Positions 24,120 through 35,949 of a stretch of DNA of 64,000 nt are shown in pieces (the stretch's first letter is position 1; every line of letters begins with the position of its first letter). The notes beneath the pieces were generated by a model. The model was given only the letters and a program-made list of their open reading frames with translations. It ran no database searches and was not told the origin of the DNA. Source of the DNA: Megaleporinus macrocephalus (taxonomy: Eukaryota; Chordata; Actinopteri; Characiformes; Anostomidae); contig CM038728.1 in the NCBI GenBank assembly GCA_021613375.1, positions 31,119,075 to 31,183,074 of the forward strand, given 5' to 3'. Both the position numbers and the translations under genes were made by a program.

Positions 24120-27100
24120 TCAATCAATCAGAAAGAAAAAATCATTTAAATCTGGAACCTCACTGACCATAGTGGAGCAACGATTGTGGCCAATGACGGC
24201 AGTGACGGTGCTGTCCTGGTAGAGGTTCATGTTGTCATACACCCTCAGAACAACATTGTAGTCTCCCTCTTTCAGTGACGTCTTAAGAGTGAGTTTAATC
24301 CCAGTATCTACACCAAAACACACAAAACCATTCACTGCAGGGAACAAGAGAACCCATACACATAGAATTTTAAAAAGGTACAAATCTTACTCCTCTCGTT
24401 CATCGTGGCGTTCCAGATATTCCTGCTGTCTCCTTGGAGTTCCACGTGGTATGGCGCAGCAAAGCCAGGCCCGTCTTTATCCGTCACAGACAGCAGTGCT
24501 GAAGTCTCACCACACACACGGATCACCCTCTCATTGATAATGGGAGCGTTATCATTCACATCCTTCAGCTCAATCACAAGAGTTCCTGTACCGGTAGCTG
24601 GAACTTGATCTGCAATCGTGTAAAAGCTTGTAAGGAGAAGTTACACCAAGTTTCCTTCAAGTAGAGCACAAGGAGAAGAAGTTACCATTGTCCACGGCTA
24701 ATATCAGAGCTTTGTATTTATCATCTTTCACAAAAGTAGACTCTCTGTCCATGAGGTTCCTCACTTTGACCAGTCCGGTTCCTTTATCAACGCTTAGCCA
24801 GCCAGCAGGATCAGAACCAACATGATACCTACAACATACAGAACATCACCAAATTACAAACCTAGTTCCAATAAAGCTGGGACGCTGTGTTATTCACAAA
24901 CATAGACATAGAACATATACCAGTTGAAAGTGAGACATTTTATCATTTCATGACATGCAGATTTGTTCAGTAATAGTTAGAATATGATGAGTATATAATG
25001 AGTCAGTAATAGATGTGAGAAGATTCAAATGTTTATTAATTGAAAAGTAATAAACTTACGTCACTCTCTGAGTTCTCGCTGTGTCTGGATCAGTGGCCGT
25101 GTACACTGTCAGCTCGCTACCAACCGGCAGGTCTTCAGATTTTGAAATGATTTTCTCCTCTGGATCAAACACTGGAGCGTCATTGCCATCAAGAACGTAC
25201 ACAGTGACTGTGGCGGTGGAAGTGGTCAGAGGTTTGACAAATGGAACATCGTTCTCCGCAACGACCAACAGAGTGTATCTGCTGTTCAGCTCAAAGTTTA
25301 ATGGCTGAAAAGTGAAACATTAAATTAATTCAATAAAAACATCATATGGTTTTAAAATTGACTCGATTACACTATATTGCCAAAAGTATTCGCTCTTGAA
25401 CTTGAGTGACATCCCAGAGAACACATCTCCACTGCTCTAGAGTTCGACTGCATCCAACGCTTTGCTTCGTGCTTGGTGATGTAAGGCTTGGATGCAGCTG
25501 CTCAGCCATGAAAGCCCATTTCATGAAGCTCTCTATGCTCTGTTCTTGAGCTGATCTGAAGACCACGAAGTTTGGAGGTCTGCAGCGACTGACTTCCCAA
25601 TCACTTCCACTTTGTTCTAACACCACTGACAGTCCACTGTGGAATATTTAGTAGTGAGGAAACTTCACCACTGGACTTGTTGCACAGGTGGCGTCCTATC
25701 ACGGTACCACGCTGGAGTTCACTGAGAAGCAGTCTGCATGACTAGGTGCTGGTTTTATACACCTGTGGCCATGAAGTGATTGAAACACTTTGGGCAATAC
25801 AGTGCATGTATTCTGTAAAATGAATGTAATTCATGGTGTATGATAATATTTTAATCTTGCTTTACTACAGCACCCCTGTCAGCATTATGTCAAGTAACTT
25901 TTTCCTTTATTATGACTAATATTAGAAACGTCTCCAAATCAATTAATGTTCTGTTTTCTATCGCAGTATGACTGACGTACCTTAGCAGTAGTAACGACGG
26001 CCTCCTGTTTGTTTGGTCCAGTACTAACGGTGAAAAATCCACCACTGTTGCCACTAATGATCCTGAACTTGGCTGTCCAGGCAGGAGTCTGAGGTTCATC
26101 TCCATCAATCACTGGCATCTTCACCACCACAGCTCCTACTTTATTCTCCGGGATGGACGCGCTGTACTGAAATACAAACAGTGCTAACATAAGAAAAAGA
26201 AAATAAACAGCTACTTTCACTGGTTTGGTCACTTTAATGAAGAGTTTAAATAACTGTTAGCTGAAGCTGGACTGAAAATTAATGTAAAAACTCAAATAAT
26301 GTAAAATCAAAAATAACTGATTGTTAATGATCTTACCGAGGTCTGTTCAAATGTGGGCGCATGATCGTTGCTGTCTGTTACAGTAATAACAGCTCTTCCT
26401 CGGGCAGTGAGTCCGTTACCCTGAATATCTGCAGCTTGAATCTCCAACCTGTATTTGGGATATCTCTGAAAGAGATGATGTTCACGACTGAACTGCTTTC
26501 ATTTACTACCTCATTCCACATCACCTCAACTCACAAACCAGATATCTGCTCTCACCTCTCTGTCCAGTCCTTCAGAGTTCACTCGAATCACTCCAGTTAC
26601 AGGATTAATGACGAACATGTTTGGATATGGCATTTCCGGAGTCTGGCTGAGGATGGAGTATCCAACAATAGCATTGTCAGTCTCAGGGTCATCTGCATCA
26701 GTAGCTGAGACCGTTATGAACTCAAATCCTTCAAAGAGAGAAAAATGAAATGTTGGTGGAGAATCAACACTAACATCAATGATAACTATTTGTTTTCTCA
26801 ATCTGCACACAATTAACATAGCTACCTATTGGTGAAGCTTCTGGAACACTGCCAATGAAAAGATCTTGGGTGAAGATCGGCTTATTATCATTCATATCAA
26901 ACACATTAAAAATAAATTCAATGGGAGCTTCCTCTATGTCAGGTGAAACAGCATGAGCTTGAAGCTGGAATTACAGGAATGAAGAAAGTTACAGAAACAA
27001 TTTGTTTTGTATACAACTTCCAGTGTATAGATGGACTTCAGTGTTGTACGCAACGTCTTTTGATTTGAATCCATGAATAGAAACAAAAAACTAGTTTCAA

Positions 27101-28493
27101 GTTCAAGTTTCAAGTTTATTTGTCAACTGCAACTATGTGTTCATCGTTAGTCAACGTGTCCATGTGGTCTGAACGTGGGTTGAAGATGGGCTGCTCTCAT
27201 TTATTGAAAGCAGCCCAATTGAGTTGCCTAAAAAGATTTGTCGGTTGGCTCTGTATGGGCCCAGGGTGTGTTTGGGTCCCACTAATGGGACCAATCTGGG
27301 CTGCAAGTAACTGCAGCCAAACTGGGGCCTAAAGTTATACCCAAACTGTGGCCCAAAGTTATAACTCTAGTAAGGCCCAAAGTTATAACTTAAGTAAGGC
27401 CCGGAGTTATAACCCAACTGGGGCCCAAAGTTATAACTCTAGTAAGGCTCAAAGTTATAACTCTAGTAAGGCCCAAAGTTATAACTTAAGTAAGGCCCAA
27501 AGTTATAACTCAACTAGGGCCCATAGTTACAACTCTAGTAAGGCTCAAAGTTATAACTCTAGTAAGGTCCAAAGTTATAACTTAAGTAAGGCCCAAAGTT
27601 ATAACTCAACTGGGGCCCATAGTTATAACTCTAGTAAGGCTCAAAGTTATAACTTAAGTAAGGCCCGAAGTTATAATCGAACTGGGGCCCAAGTATCCCC
27701 AACCAAAAAGCCACTACAAGCCCACGTAAAACATGCAGCTTAAAAAAACCCCATATGGGTATATTGGCTAGAAAGTCTCTAAACTTCATCACTAGACTAT
27801 TGGGTTATCATAAAACACCTAAACAGCTCTTTAAAACGATTCTCTTTTGCAGCATTTCAGAGACTTAGAGTCACCATTAGATCCATTATTATATTTTTAA
27901 ATATCTTCTCAACCAGCCTTGAGCCTCTCCTGCATTTCACGCTTCTACAGTGTGGACAAAATACCTTTTGTGTATGACTGTAAAGGGTAAATTTGCTCTA
28001 GAAAAGCACTAAAAAAACTAAAGAAAAGCGTTGGAAGTGTTTCCCCTCACTGTAGATCACACTGAATAGACCAGCGGCAGTAGACTAACCAGGCTAACTC
28101 AAATTACATTACAGTTGACTCAAAGGCTCTTACCGTATATGTATCTTTGGTCTCTCGGTCCAGAGGTCTTGTTACGGAGAGCCAGCCAGTGTTTCTGTCT
28201 ATGGTGAAAAGTCCCACTGGAGGCAGATCGGCTCCTTCACCAGTGATGCTATAGAACACCTTCTTTTCTTCAGCATAACTGGACTTAATCTGTACATAAC
28301 ATGGGATAATAAGAACAAAACTAAATACATAAACAGAAAATAAGCTTAAATAAGAGATTATCTGTACATACCTGCACTAACTGTTTGGGAAAAGGTCCTC
28401 TGTCATTCTCTGGGAAGTTGCTTGGTGGAATTACCCACTCTCTCTTTCTCCTCCTCAACCCTGCTGAAGGTTCGTCGTACAGACGACACAAAT

Positions 28494-28526
<33 letters not shown>

Positions 28527-29701
28527 CCTTTATTTATTCTCGGAAATACATTGAGGGATGACCCTCATTTTCAATGCAGCCGAGCATATACAGTTAAAGG
28601 GATTGAAAACAAAATGAGCAAAAATAATAAATAAAATACCAATTTTAAATAAACATTTAATATAGATGCATTAAAAATACAAAGTAAAAAATGTTAGAAA
28701 ATTATTATAAAAGAATATTAAAGAATATAAAATAAACATATTACATACACCAAGATAATAAAAAGTTGAAATGCTGATAAAAAATACTCAATAAAACAAA
28801 CACGATAAAAATTGATAATTATAATAATAAAATAATACAAATAATAAATAATAAAAATTAAAAAGATAATAATAATAAAAAATAACTAAAATAAAAGTAA
28901 AATAAAACAAACATAAAAAAATAAAAAATAAAAAAATAAAAATAAATAAATCAATAAATAATAATAATAATAATATAAAAATACAATCCTAATAGATTTA
29001 ATCATTTAAAACAGTCACAGGCTTTCTGATGGTGATTAGAAACTAAAAGTTTAAAATGGTTCAGTGATCCCAGCGAGCTGAGCTTCAGAGTTTCCTGGAG
29101 AGAGTTCCAGCTCGCTGGTGAACTGTAGCTAAAAGCAGATTTTCCCAGTTCACTAAAAACTCTCGGTACCTGACAGGTGATCCAGCCACTAGAGCGGGTC
29201 TGATAATTATTGTTATTTATTGAAATCAGAGAAGAGATGTAAGCTGGCAAATGGCCAGAGAGTGATTTATAGATAAAAATAAGCCAATGAGATTCTCAGT
29301 TTATTCACCTCCAACACCACATCACCAACATATTTCTACAACAGTGATGATCTTGTTTAGCTCTGTGCTCAAGGTTCTGTCTTTACGCTGTTCACTAGAC
29401 TACAACATATTCACTACTGAGCAGAGAGTTCTACACAGAGCTCACATATTTATAAAGACACTCTGGATACTAATAGTGAACTCACAATAAAATCAAAGCC
29501 ACATACCAGCAAGTGACTGTGTATCTACTTCAGGGTGCAGATCCTTGTAGTCCTGGAAGGGTGCGAGATCACTCACAGTGTCCAAGATCTGAGGAGACAG
29601 TTAAACATATAATATATTCAGGATCTTTAAAAACAAAAACAAAAATGTTAATGTATATGTTTCCTCACCTGGAGAAACAATAACACAACACAGAAGATCA
29701 T
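24120..29701 (-). CDS. cdh26: Cadherin-26-like gene, copy B (12 exons, 594 codons)
   Basis: Second tandem cadherin. Exons: 29701-29669, 29588-29507, 28463-28372, 28289-28134, 26964-26826, 26728-26556, 26465-26337, 26166-25981, 25304-25060, 24828-24686, 24609-24391, 24307-24120; total 1785 nt, phases consistent. The start is [11 protein letters not shown] followed directly by a GTGAGG donor. Exon 3 reads L-R-R-R-K-R then EWVIPP, placing the strand-swap Trp at mature position 2 if furin cuts after KR. Linker motifs are DMNDNKP, DSNDHAP, DGNDAP and DVNDNAP. EC5 is completed in exon 12 and the frame ends ...NDFFFLID with no membrane span. An L2-like LINE sits in intron 2 close to the exon 3 acceptor, a 24-bp minisatellite in intron 4 and a Tc1-type MITE in intron 8. 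No AATAAA is evident close to the stop, unlike A and D, so the 3' end is less certain. Exons 1-2 and the 5' flank are near-identical to copy C. Confidence 0.86.
25370..25804. mobile_element. Tc1-type MITE in intron 8 of copy B
   Basis: Starts CACTATATTGCCAAAAGTAT and ends GGGCAATACAGTG, the terminal repeats of a widespread fish Tc1-type MITE, 435 bp, no transposase. Confidence 0.75.
27345..27705. repeat. 24-bp minisatellite in intron 4 of copy B (about 15 copies)
   Basis: Unit CAAAGTTATAACTCTAGTAA plus GGCC/GGCT, 24 bp. Because 24 is divisible by three, one plus frame reads an octapeptide A-Q-S-Y-N-S-S-K about 14 times. It is antisense to the cadherin and intronic, so not a gene. Shorter versions occur at 42405-42620 and 58540-58620. 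Confidence 0.9.
28498..29296 (-). mobile_element. LINE 3' end inserted in intron 2 of copy B
   Basis: On the minus strand, 29250-29002 encodes the C-terminal end of a LINE ORF2 ([18 protein letters not shown] motif). It is followed by a very AT-rich 3' UTR and a (TTGA)n tail at 28525-28498. Copy C has the empty site (ACACAAATATCAGTTTATTC at about 44485-44505). The 5' part of the element is missing, as usual for LINEs. Confidence 0.75.
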
Positions 29702-29890
29702 CCTGCGGTCCGAGTTAACACACGCGAAAAGTCTGAAGAGAGAAGAAACTGCTTTTGTCAGACTGTGTGAACTGATGTGCAAGTTCCTGTCTGCAACCAC
29801 AGGGTTACGAAACATGAAACTAACACAGACCTTAAAAGGAAAATGCCACCCTAAAATTAAAATTTGCAGCCACGTCAGTTTCACCCGATT
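29702..29890 (-). promoter_or_regulatory. Putative 5' UTR and proximal promoter of copy B
   Basis: This segment directly upstream of the copy B start codon is closely matched by 44923-45140 upstream of copy C, with small indels. A TTTTAAGG string about 130 nt upstream of the ATG is only a weak TATA candidate. Conservation may simply reflect recent duplication. Confidence 0.3.
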
Positions 29891-30053
29891 CAAGATTTTG
29901 TCCTTCTTTTTATTTTTTTGCCCATCCGTGTTCTCTCACTACAGTACCCATCATACATTACACATATACATACAACCTTCTAATCACGGAGAACTCACAT
30001 ACTGTCCTCAGTCAATCCTAACTTAACAACTATCTGTGGGGTTCTTTGTTGGG

Positions 30054-30115
30054 CTGTGCAGAGTGATGTGCAACACCTGCCCATCCTGTGTGGTCTGATT
30101 CTGAGTAACGTTGGT
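30054..30115. repeat. Single 32-bp minisatellite precursor unit
   Basis: CACCTGCCCATCCTGTGTGG and TCTGATTCTGAGTAACG occur once here, homologous to the unit expanded about 55 times at 45170-46925 in the next spacer. Confidence 0.8.
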
Positions 30116-30214
30116 GAAACAGCTCCAGTGTTCTCTCTGGTTCTGCTTCTGTTTATATCACTTCTTTTGTTGCTGCTAAAATTGGTTTCTTGCTGGCGGT
30201 GTGGTTCTGCTTCT

Positions 30215-31298
30215 CTGTAGTGGTATTACAGTGACTCACCATCACCTCTTCAGTTACAAAGTGGTATTACAGTGACTCACTATCACCTCTTCAGTTACAA
30301 AGTGGTACTACAGTGACTCACTATCACCTCTTCAGTTACAAAGTGGTACTACATTGACTCACTATCACCTCTTCAGGTACAAAGTGGTATTGCAGTGACT
30401 CACTATCACCTCTTCAGTTACAAAGTGGTATTGCAGTGACTCACTATCACCTCTTCAGGTACAAAGTGGTACTACAGTGACTCACTATCACCTCTTCAGT
30501 TACAAAGTTGTACTACAGTGACTCACTATCACCTCTTCAGTTACAAAGTTGTACTACAGTGACTCACTATCACCTCTTCAGTTACAAAGTGGTACTACAG
30601 TGACTCACTATCACCTCTTCAGTTACAAAGTGGTACTACAGTGACTCACTATCACCTCTTCAGTTACAAAGTGGTACTACAGTGACTCACCATCACCTCT
30701 TCAGTTACAAAGTGGTATTACAGTGACTCACTATCACCTCTTCAGTTACAAAGTGTTAATACAGTGACTCACTATCACCTCATTAGTTACAAAGTGGTTC
30801 AACAGTGACTCACTATCACCTCTTCAGTTATAAAGTGGTACTACAGTGACTCACCATCACCTCTTCAGGTACAAAGTGGTACTACAGTGACTCACTATCA
30901 CTTCTTCAGGTACAAAGTGGTACTACAGTGACTCACTATCACCTCTTCAGGTACAAAGTGGTGCTACAGTGACTCACTATCACCTCTTCAGGCACAAAGT
31001 TGTACTACAGTGACTCACTATCACCTCCTCAGGTACAAAGTGGTACTACAGTGACTCACTATCACCTCTTCAGGTACAAAGTGGTACTACAGTGACTCAC
31101 TATCACCTCTTCAGGTACAAAGTGGTACTACAGTGACTCACTATCACCTCTTCAGGTACAAAGTGGTACTACAGTGACTCACTGTCACTTCTTCAGGCAC
31201 AAAGTGGTACTACAGTGACTCACTATCACCTCTTCAGTTACAAAGTGGTACTACAGTGACTCACTATCACCTCTTCAGGTATAAAGTGGTAGTACAGT
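30215..31298. repeat. 41-bp minisatellite, upstream of copy B (about 26 copies)
   Basis: Unit of 41 bp with TACAGTGACTCACTATCACC and TCTTCAGTTACAAAGTGG. The left part prefers AGTTACAAAG, the right part AGGTACAAAG, indicating two expansion waves. Confidence 0.9.
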
Positions 31299-31299
31299 G

Positions 31300-32600
31300 A
31301 CTCACGCCAGGGCTAGCTGGTTAGCATGCTCACTTCAGTAAATATGTTTGCAACATGATGCATAAATATCTTTGACGCACCAGCAAAACTTTTGTTTCTT
31401 TACATTCTGCTAATAATTTTTATTCTTTCAGTTATAAAGACACGTCTAACATATTGCTGAAACCACGAGATTTCAATTGTTAAATTATTTGTTCCAGTAA
31501 GATTTTAGAAAAAAAATCAAAATAATGATAATGATAATAATAATAATAATTAAAAATTTTTATGATTGTTTTTGTTCATTCACATTAATTTAGGGTTCTT
31601 TACGTAATGTAAATTATATTTATTTATTATGTTATGTATAAGTTGCATGTATGCTGAGCTCATTCTTTGTGAACAGCTTCATAGGGGCTGAAACTGTACT
31701 GGCATTGCGTGACTGATAAGCTGACACAGATTCTGACCACTTCCTCTAGAAGCAAACTTCAAAACCAATCACTCATTGACCAGATCCCACTTCCTGCTTC
31801 CAAGCAGCAGCAGCAGCCACATGTGATATGAAAGTCACGAAAATAAAACATAAGTCCAGGCAGAGACAGACGGAGAGAGAGCAGAGCAAGACGAGACATT
31901 TTTACTGTTAAATCATGAAGATTTACATTAAAGAGCCGTTAGGAGTTTAATCTCCTCTGGATCCAGTGCTGGAGCTTCAGTCACATCCAGAACATTCACA
32001 GTGACCTTGGTGGTGGAAGTGGTCAGACGTTGCCAAACAACCCATCAGAGAATTTAGGTCATGTCCTGGGGGCTATAATTTGGTGCTCACCTGATACACC
32101 ACGTCTGGTAGCCTTTGCACCACAGGGCAAGGTCCCATGCATTTAGGGGAGACGGCATTTCCAGAGAATGTGGTGATATCCATCACAGAAACATGCTGGT
32201 TGTAACGTTGATCCATCTGAGCAGTTGAAGTTCACAGGCGTTCCTTGTGGTTTTCGGTCTTTTCCTTTACACAATGTGGTTTCTCTGGATTCTTTGGTCT
32301 GAGGAACTCATGAAGGACTTGGTTTTTATTGGATTTGATTTCGTATCCAATCATGACCGTGCCACCTGTTTCAGATTCAGTTTCAGTTTGCAGGCACGTT
32401 CTTCAGAAGAGGTTCTCCTGCAGCCGTGTAGATGTGTGTTTGAATACTGCACGGTTCCTGTAGGCCGTCCGCAGTTTGTTTTGTACGGTAGTTTTAGTTC
32501 ATATCGTTATTAAGTTTTATGTTTTGTTCTGTGCACAACCATGTGCGTCCTCCATAATCATCTCAGATCCTGTGTCCAGTGATGTACCATATGGTGAAGT
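31300..32600. repeat. Duplicated block upstream of copy B, copy 1
   Basis: About 1.3 kb that is almost base-for-base repeated at 47270-48570. It contains an AT-rich part with an (AAT)n tract near 31530, an exon-9 relic, and a 450-bp stretch of unknown nature (32050-32520) ahead of the 23-bp array. The two copies differ by small indels, for example in 32140-32180. Confidence 0.8.
31935..32045 (-). pseudogene. Relic of cadherin exon 9 (first copy)
   Basis: Minus-strand reading gives L-T-T-S-T-T-K-V-T-V-N-V-L-D-V-T-E-A-P-A-L-D-P-E-E, matching the middle of exon 9 of copies A-D ([21 protein letters not shown]). The upstream edge has a frameshift and the downstream half is gone. It stands alone between copies B and C, so it marks a further, decayed cadherin unit. 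Confidence 0.7.
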
Positions 32601-32601
32601 G

Positions 32602-35600
32602 TTTTGGTTGTATTGGGTAAGGGGTTTTGGTTGTAATGGGTAAGGGGTTTTGGTTGTATTGGGTAAGGGGATTTGGTTGTATTGGGTAAGGGGTTTTGGT
32701 TGTAATGGGTAAGGGGTTTTGGTTGTATTGGGTAAGGGGATTTGGTTGTATTGGGTAAGGGGATTTGGTTGTATTGGGTAAGGGGATTTGGTTGTATTGG
32801 GTAAGGGGATTTGGTTGTATTGGGTAAGGGGTTTTGGTTGTATTGGGTAAGGGGTTTTGGTTGTAATGGGTAAGGGGTTTTGGTTGTAATGGGTAAGGGG
32901 TTTTGGTTGTAATGGGTAAGGGGATTTGGTTGTATTGGGTAAGGGGTTTTGGTTGTATTGGGTAAGGGGATTTGGTTGTATTGGGTAAGGGGATTTGGTT
33001 GTATTGGGTAAGGGGTTTTGGTTGTATTGGGTAAGGGGTTTTGGTTGTATTGGGTAAGGGGTTTTGGTTGTATTGGGTAAGGGGTTTTGGTTGTATTGGG
33101 TAAGGGGATTTGGTTGTATTGGGTAAGGGGATTTGGTTGTATTGGGTAAGGGGATTTGGTTGTATTGGGTAAGGGGTTTTGGTTGTAATGGGTAAGGGGT
33201 TTTGGTTGTAATGGGTAAGGGGTTTTGGTTGTAATGGGTAAGGGGTTTTGGTTGTATTTGGTAAGGGGATTTGGTTGTATTGGGTAAGGGGTTTTGGTTG
33301 TATTGGGTAAGGGGTTTTGGTTGTAATGGGTAAGGGGATTTGGTTGTATTGGGTAAGAGGTTTTGGTTGTAATGGGTAAGGGGTTTTGGTTGTATTGGGT
33401 AAGGGGATTTGGTTGTATTGGGTAAGGGGATTTGGTTGTATTGGGTAAGGGGTTTTGGTTGTATTGGGTAAGGGGATTTGGTTGTATTGGGTAAGGGGTT
33501 TTGGTTGTATTGGGTAAGGGGATTTGGTTGTATTGGGTAAGGGGTTTTGGTTGTAATGGGTAAGGGGTTTTGGTTGTAATGGGTAAGGGGATTTGGTTGT
33601 ATTGGGTAAGGGGTTTTGGTTGTATTGGGTAAGGGGATTTGGTTGTATTGGGTAAGGGGATTTGGTTGTATTGGGTAAGGGGTTTTGGTTGTATTGGGTA
33701 AGGGGTTTTGGTTGTATTGGGTAAGGGAATTTGGTTGTATTGGGTAAGGGGTTTTGGTTGTATTGGGTAAGGGGATTTGGTTGTATTGGGTAAGGGGATT
33801 TGGTTGTATTGGGTAAGGGGATTTGGTTGTATTGGGTAAGGGGATTTGGTTGTATTGGGTAAGGGGTTTTGGTTGTAATGGGTAAGGGGTTTTGGTTGTA
33901 TTTGGTAAGGGGATTTGGTTGTATTGGGTAAGGGGTTTTGGTTGTATTGGGTAAGGGGTTTTGGTTGTATTGGGTAAGGGGTTTTGGTTGTATTGGGTAA
34001 GGGGATTTGGTTGTATTGGGTAAGGGGTTTTGGTTGTATTGGGTAAGGGGTTTTGGTTGTAATGGGTAAGGGAATTTGGTTGTATTGGGTAAGGGGTTTT
34101 GGTTTTATTGGGTAAGGGGTTTTGGTTGTAATGGGTAAGGGGTTTTGGTTGTAATGGGTAAGGGGATTTGGTTGTATTGGGTAAGGGGTTTTGGTTGTAT
34201 TGGGTAAGGGGTTTTGGTTGTATTGGGTAAGGGGTTTTGGTTGTATTGGGTAAGGGGTTTTGGTTGTATTGGGTAAGGGGATTTGGTTGCATTGGGTAAG
34301 GGGTTTTGGTTGTAATGGGTAAGGGGTTTTGGTTGTATTGGGTAAGGGGATTTGGTTGTATTGGGTAAGGGGTTTTGGTTGTATTGGGTAAGGGGATTTG
34401 GTTGTATTGGGTAAGGGGATTTGGTTGTATTGGGTAAGGGGTTTTGGTTGTATTGGGTAAGGGGTTTTTGGTTGTATTGGGTAAGGGGTTTTGGTTGTAT
34501 TGGGTAAGGGGTTTTGGTTGTATTGGGTAAGGGGATTTGGTTGTATTGGGGTTAAGGGGATTTGGTTGTATTGGGTAAGGGGATTTGGTTGTATTGGGTA
34601 AGGGGTTTTGGTTGTAATGGGTAAGGGGTTTTGGTGTAATGGGTAAGGGGTTTTGGTTGTAATGGGTAAGGGGTTTTGGTTGTATTTGGTAAGGGGATTT
34701 GGTTGTATTGGGTAAGGGGTTTTGGTTGTATTGGGTAAGGGGTTTTGGTTGTAATGGGTAAGGGGATTTGGTTGTATTGGGTAAGAGGTTTTGGTTGTAA
34801 TGGGTAAGGGGTTTTGGTTGTATTGGGTAAGGGGGATTTGGTTGTATTGGGTAAGGGGATTTGGTTGTATTGGGTAAGGGGTTTTGGTTGTATTGGGTAA
34901 GGGGATTTGGTTGTATTGGGTAAGGGGTTTTGGTTGTATTGGGTAAGGGGATTTGGTTGTATTGGGTAAGGGGTTTTGGTTGTAATGGGTAAGGGGTTTT
35001 GGTTGTAATGGGTAAGGGGATTTGGTTGTATTGGGTAAGGGGTTTTGGTTGTATTGGGTAAGGGGATTTGGTTGTATTGGGTAAGGGGATTTGGTTGTAT
35101 TGGGTAAGGGGTTTTGGTTGTATTGGGTAAGGGGTTTTGGTTGTATTGGGTAAGGGAATTTGGTTGTATTGGGTAAGGGGTTTTGGTTGTATTGGGTAAG
35201 GGGATTTTGGTTGTATTGGGTAAGGGGATTTGGTTGTATTGGGTAAGGGGATTTGGTTGTATTGGGTAAGGGGATTTGGTTGTATTGGGTAAGGGGTTTT
35301 GGTTGTAATGGGTAAGGGGTTTTGGTTGTATTTGGTAAGGGGATTTGGTTGTATTGGGTAAGGGGTTTTGGTTGTATTGGGTAAGGGGTTTTGGTTGTAT
35401 TGGGTAAGGGGTTTTGGTTGTATTGGGTAAGGGGTTTTGGTTGTATTGGGTAAGGGGTTTTGGTTGTATTGGGTAAGGGGTTTTGGTTGTAATGGGTAAG
35501 GGAATTTGGTTGTATTGGGTAAGGGGTTTTGGTTTTATTGGGTAAGGGGTTTTGGTTGTAATGGGTAAGGGGTTTTGGTTGTAATGGGTAAGGGGATTTG

Positions 35601-35926
35601 GTTGTATTGGGTAAGGGGTTTTGGTTGTATTGGGTAAGGGGTTTTGGTTGTATTGGGTAAGGGGTTTTGGTTGTATTGGGTAAGGGGTTTTGGTTGTATT
35701 GGGTAAGGGGATTTGGTTGCATTGGGTAAGGGGTTTTGGTTGTAATGGGTAAGGGGTTTTGGTTGTATTGGGTAAGGGGATTTGGTTGTATTGGGTAAGG
35801 GGTTTTGGTTGTATTGGGTAAGGGGATTTGGTTGTAATGGGTAAGGGGATTTGGTTGTATTGGGTAAGGGGATTTGGTTGTATTGGGTAAGGGGTTTTGG
35901 TTGTATTGGGTAAGGGGTTTGGTTGT
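32602..35926. repeat. 23-bp G-rich minisatellite, large array (about 145 copies)
   Basis: Unit (A/T)TTTGGTTGTATTGGG plus TAAGGGG, 23 bp, with two common polymorphic sites (first base A/T; TATTGGG/TAATGGG). On the minus strand three units give a 23-residue period of P-L-T-Q-Y-N-Q-N-P-L-P-N-T-T-K, producing stop-free frames up to about 1,050 codons. These have no start context, no splice sites and shift frame at single-base indels. Confidence 0.95.
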
Positions 35927-35949
35927 ACCAAAGTTTTTGATGGCACTGG

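Noticed and set aside
32247..32513. 88-codon hydrophobic plus-strand frame, also at 48220-48471
   Set aside because: Kept only as part of an unexplained conserved block; it starts at a non-ATG codon, shows no recognisable domain and a competing minus-strand reading exists.
32602..35926. Interstitial telomeric repeat
   Set aside because: The unit contains GGGTAA but not tandem TTAGGG; the period is 23 bp.
32517..35946. Minus-strand frames of 464-1054 codons with P/N/T/Q-rich 23-residue repeats
   Set aside because: They are exact translations of the 23-bp array, shift between phases at single-base indels, and have no splice or upstream structure.
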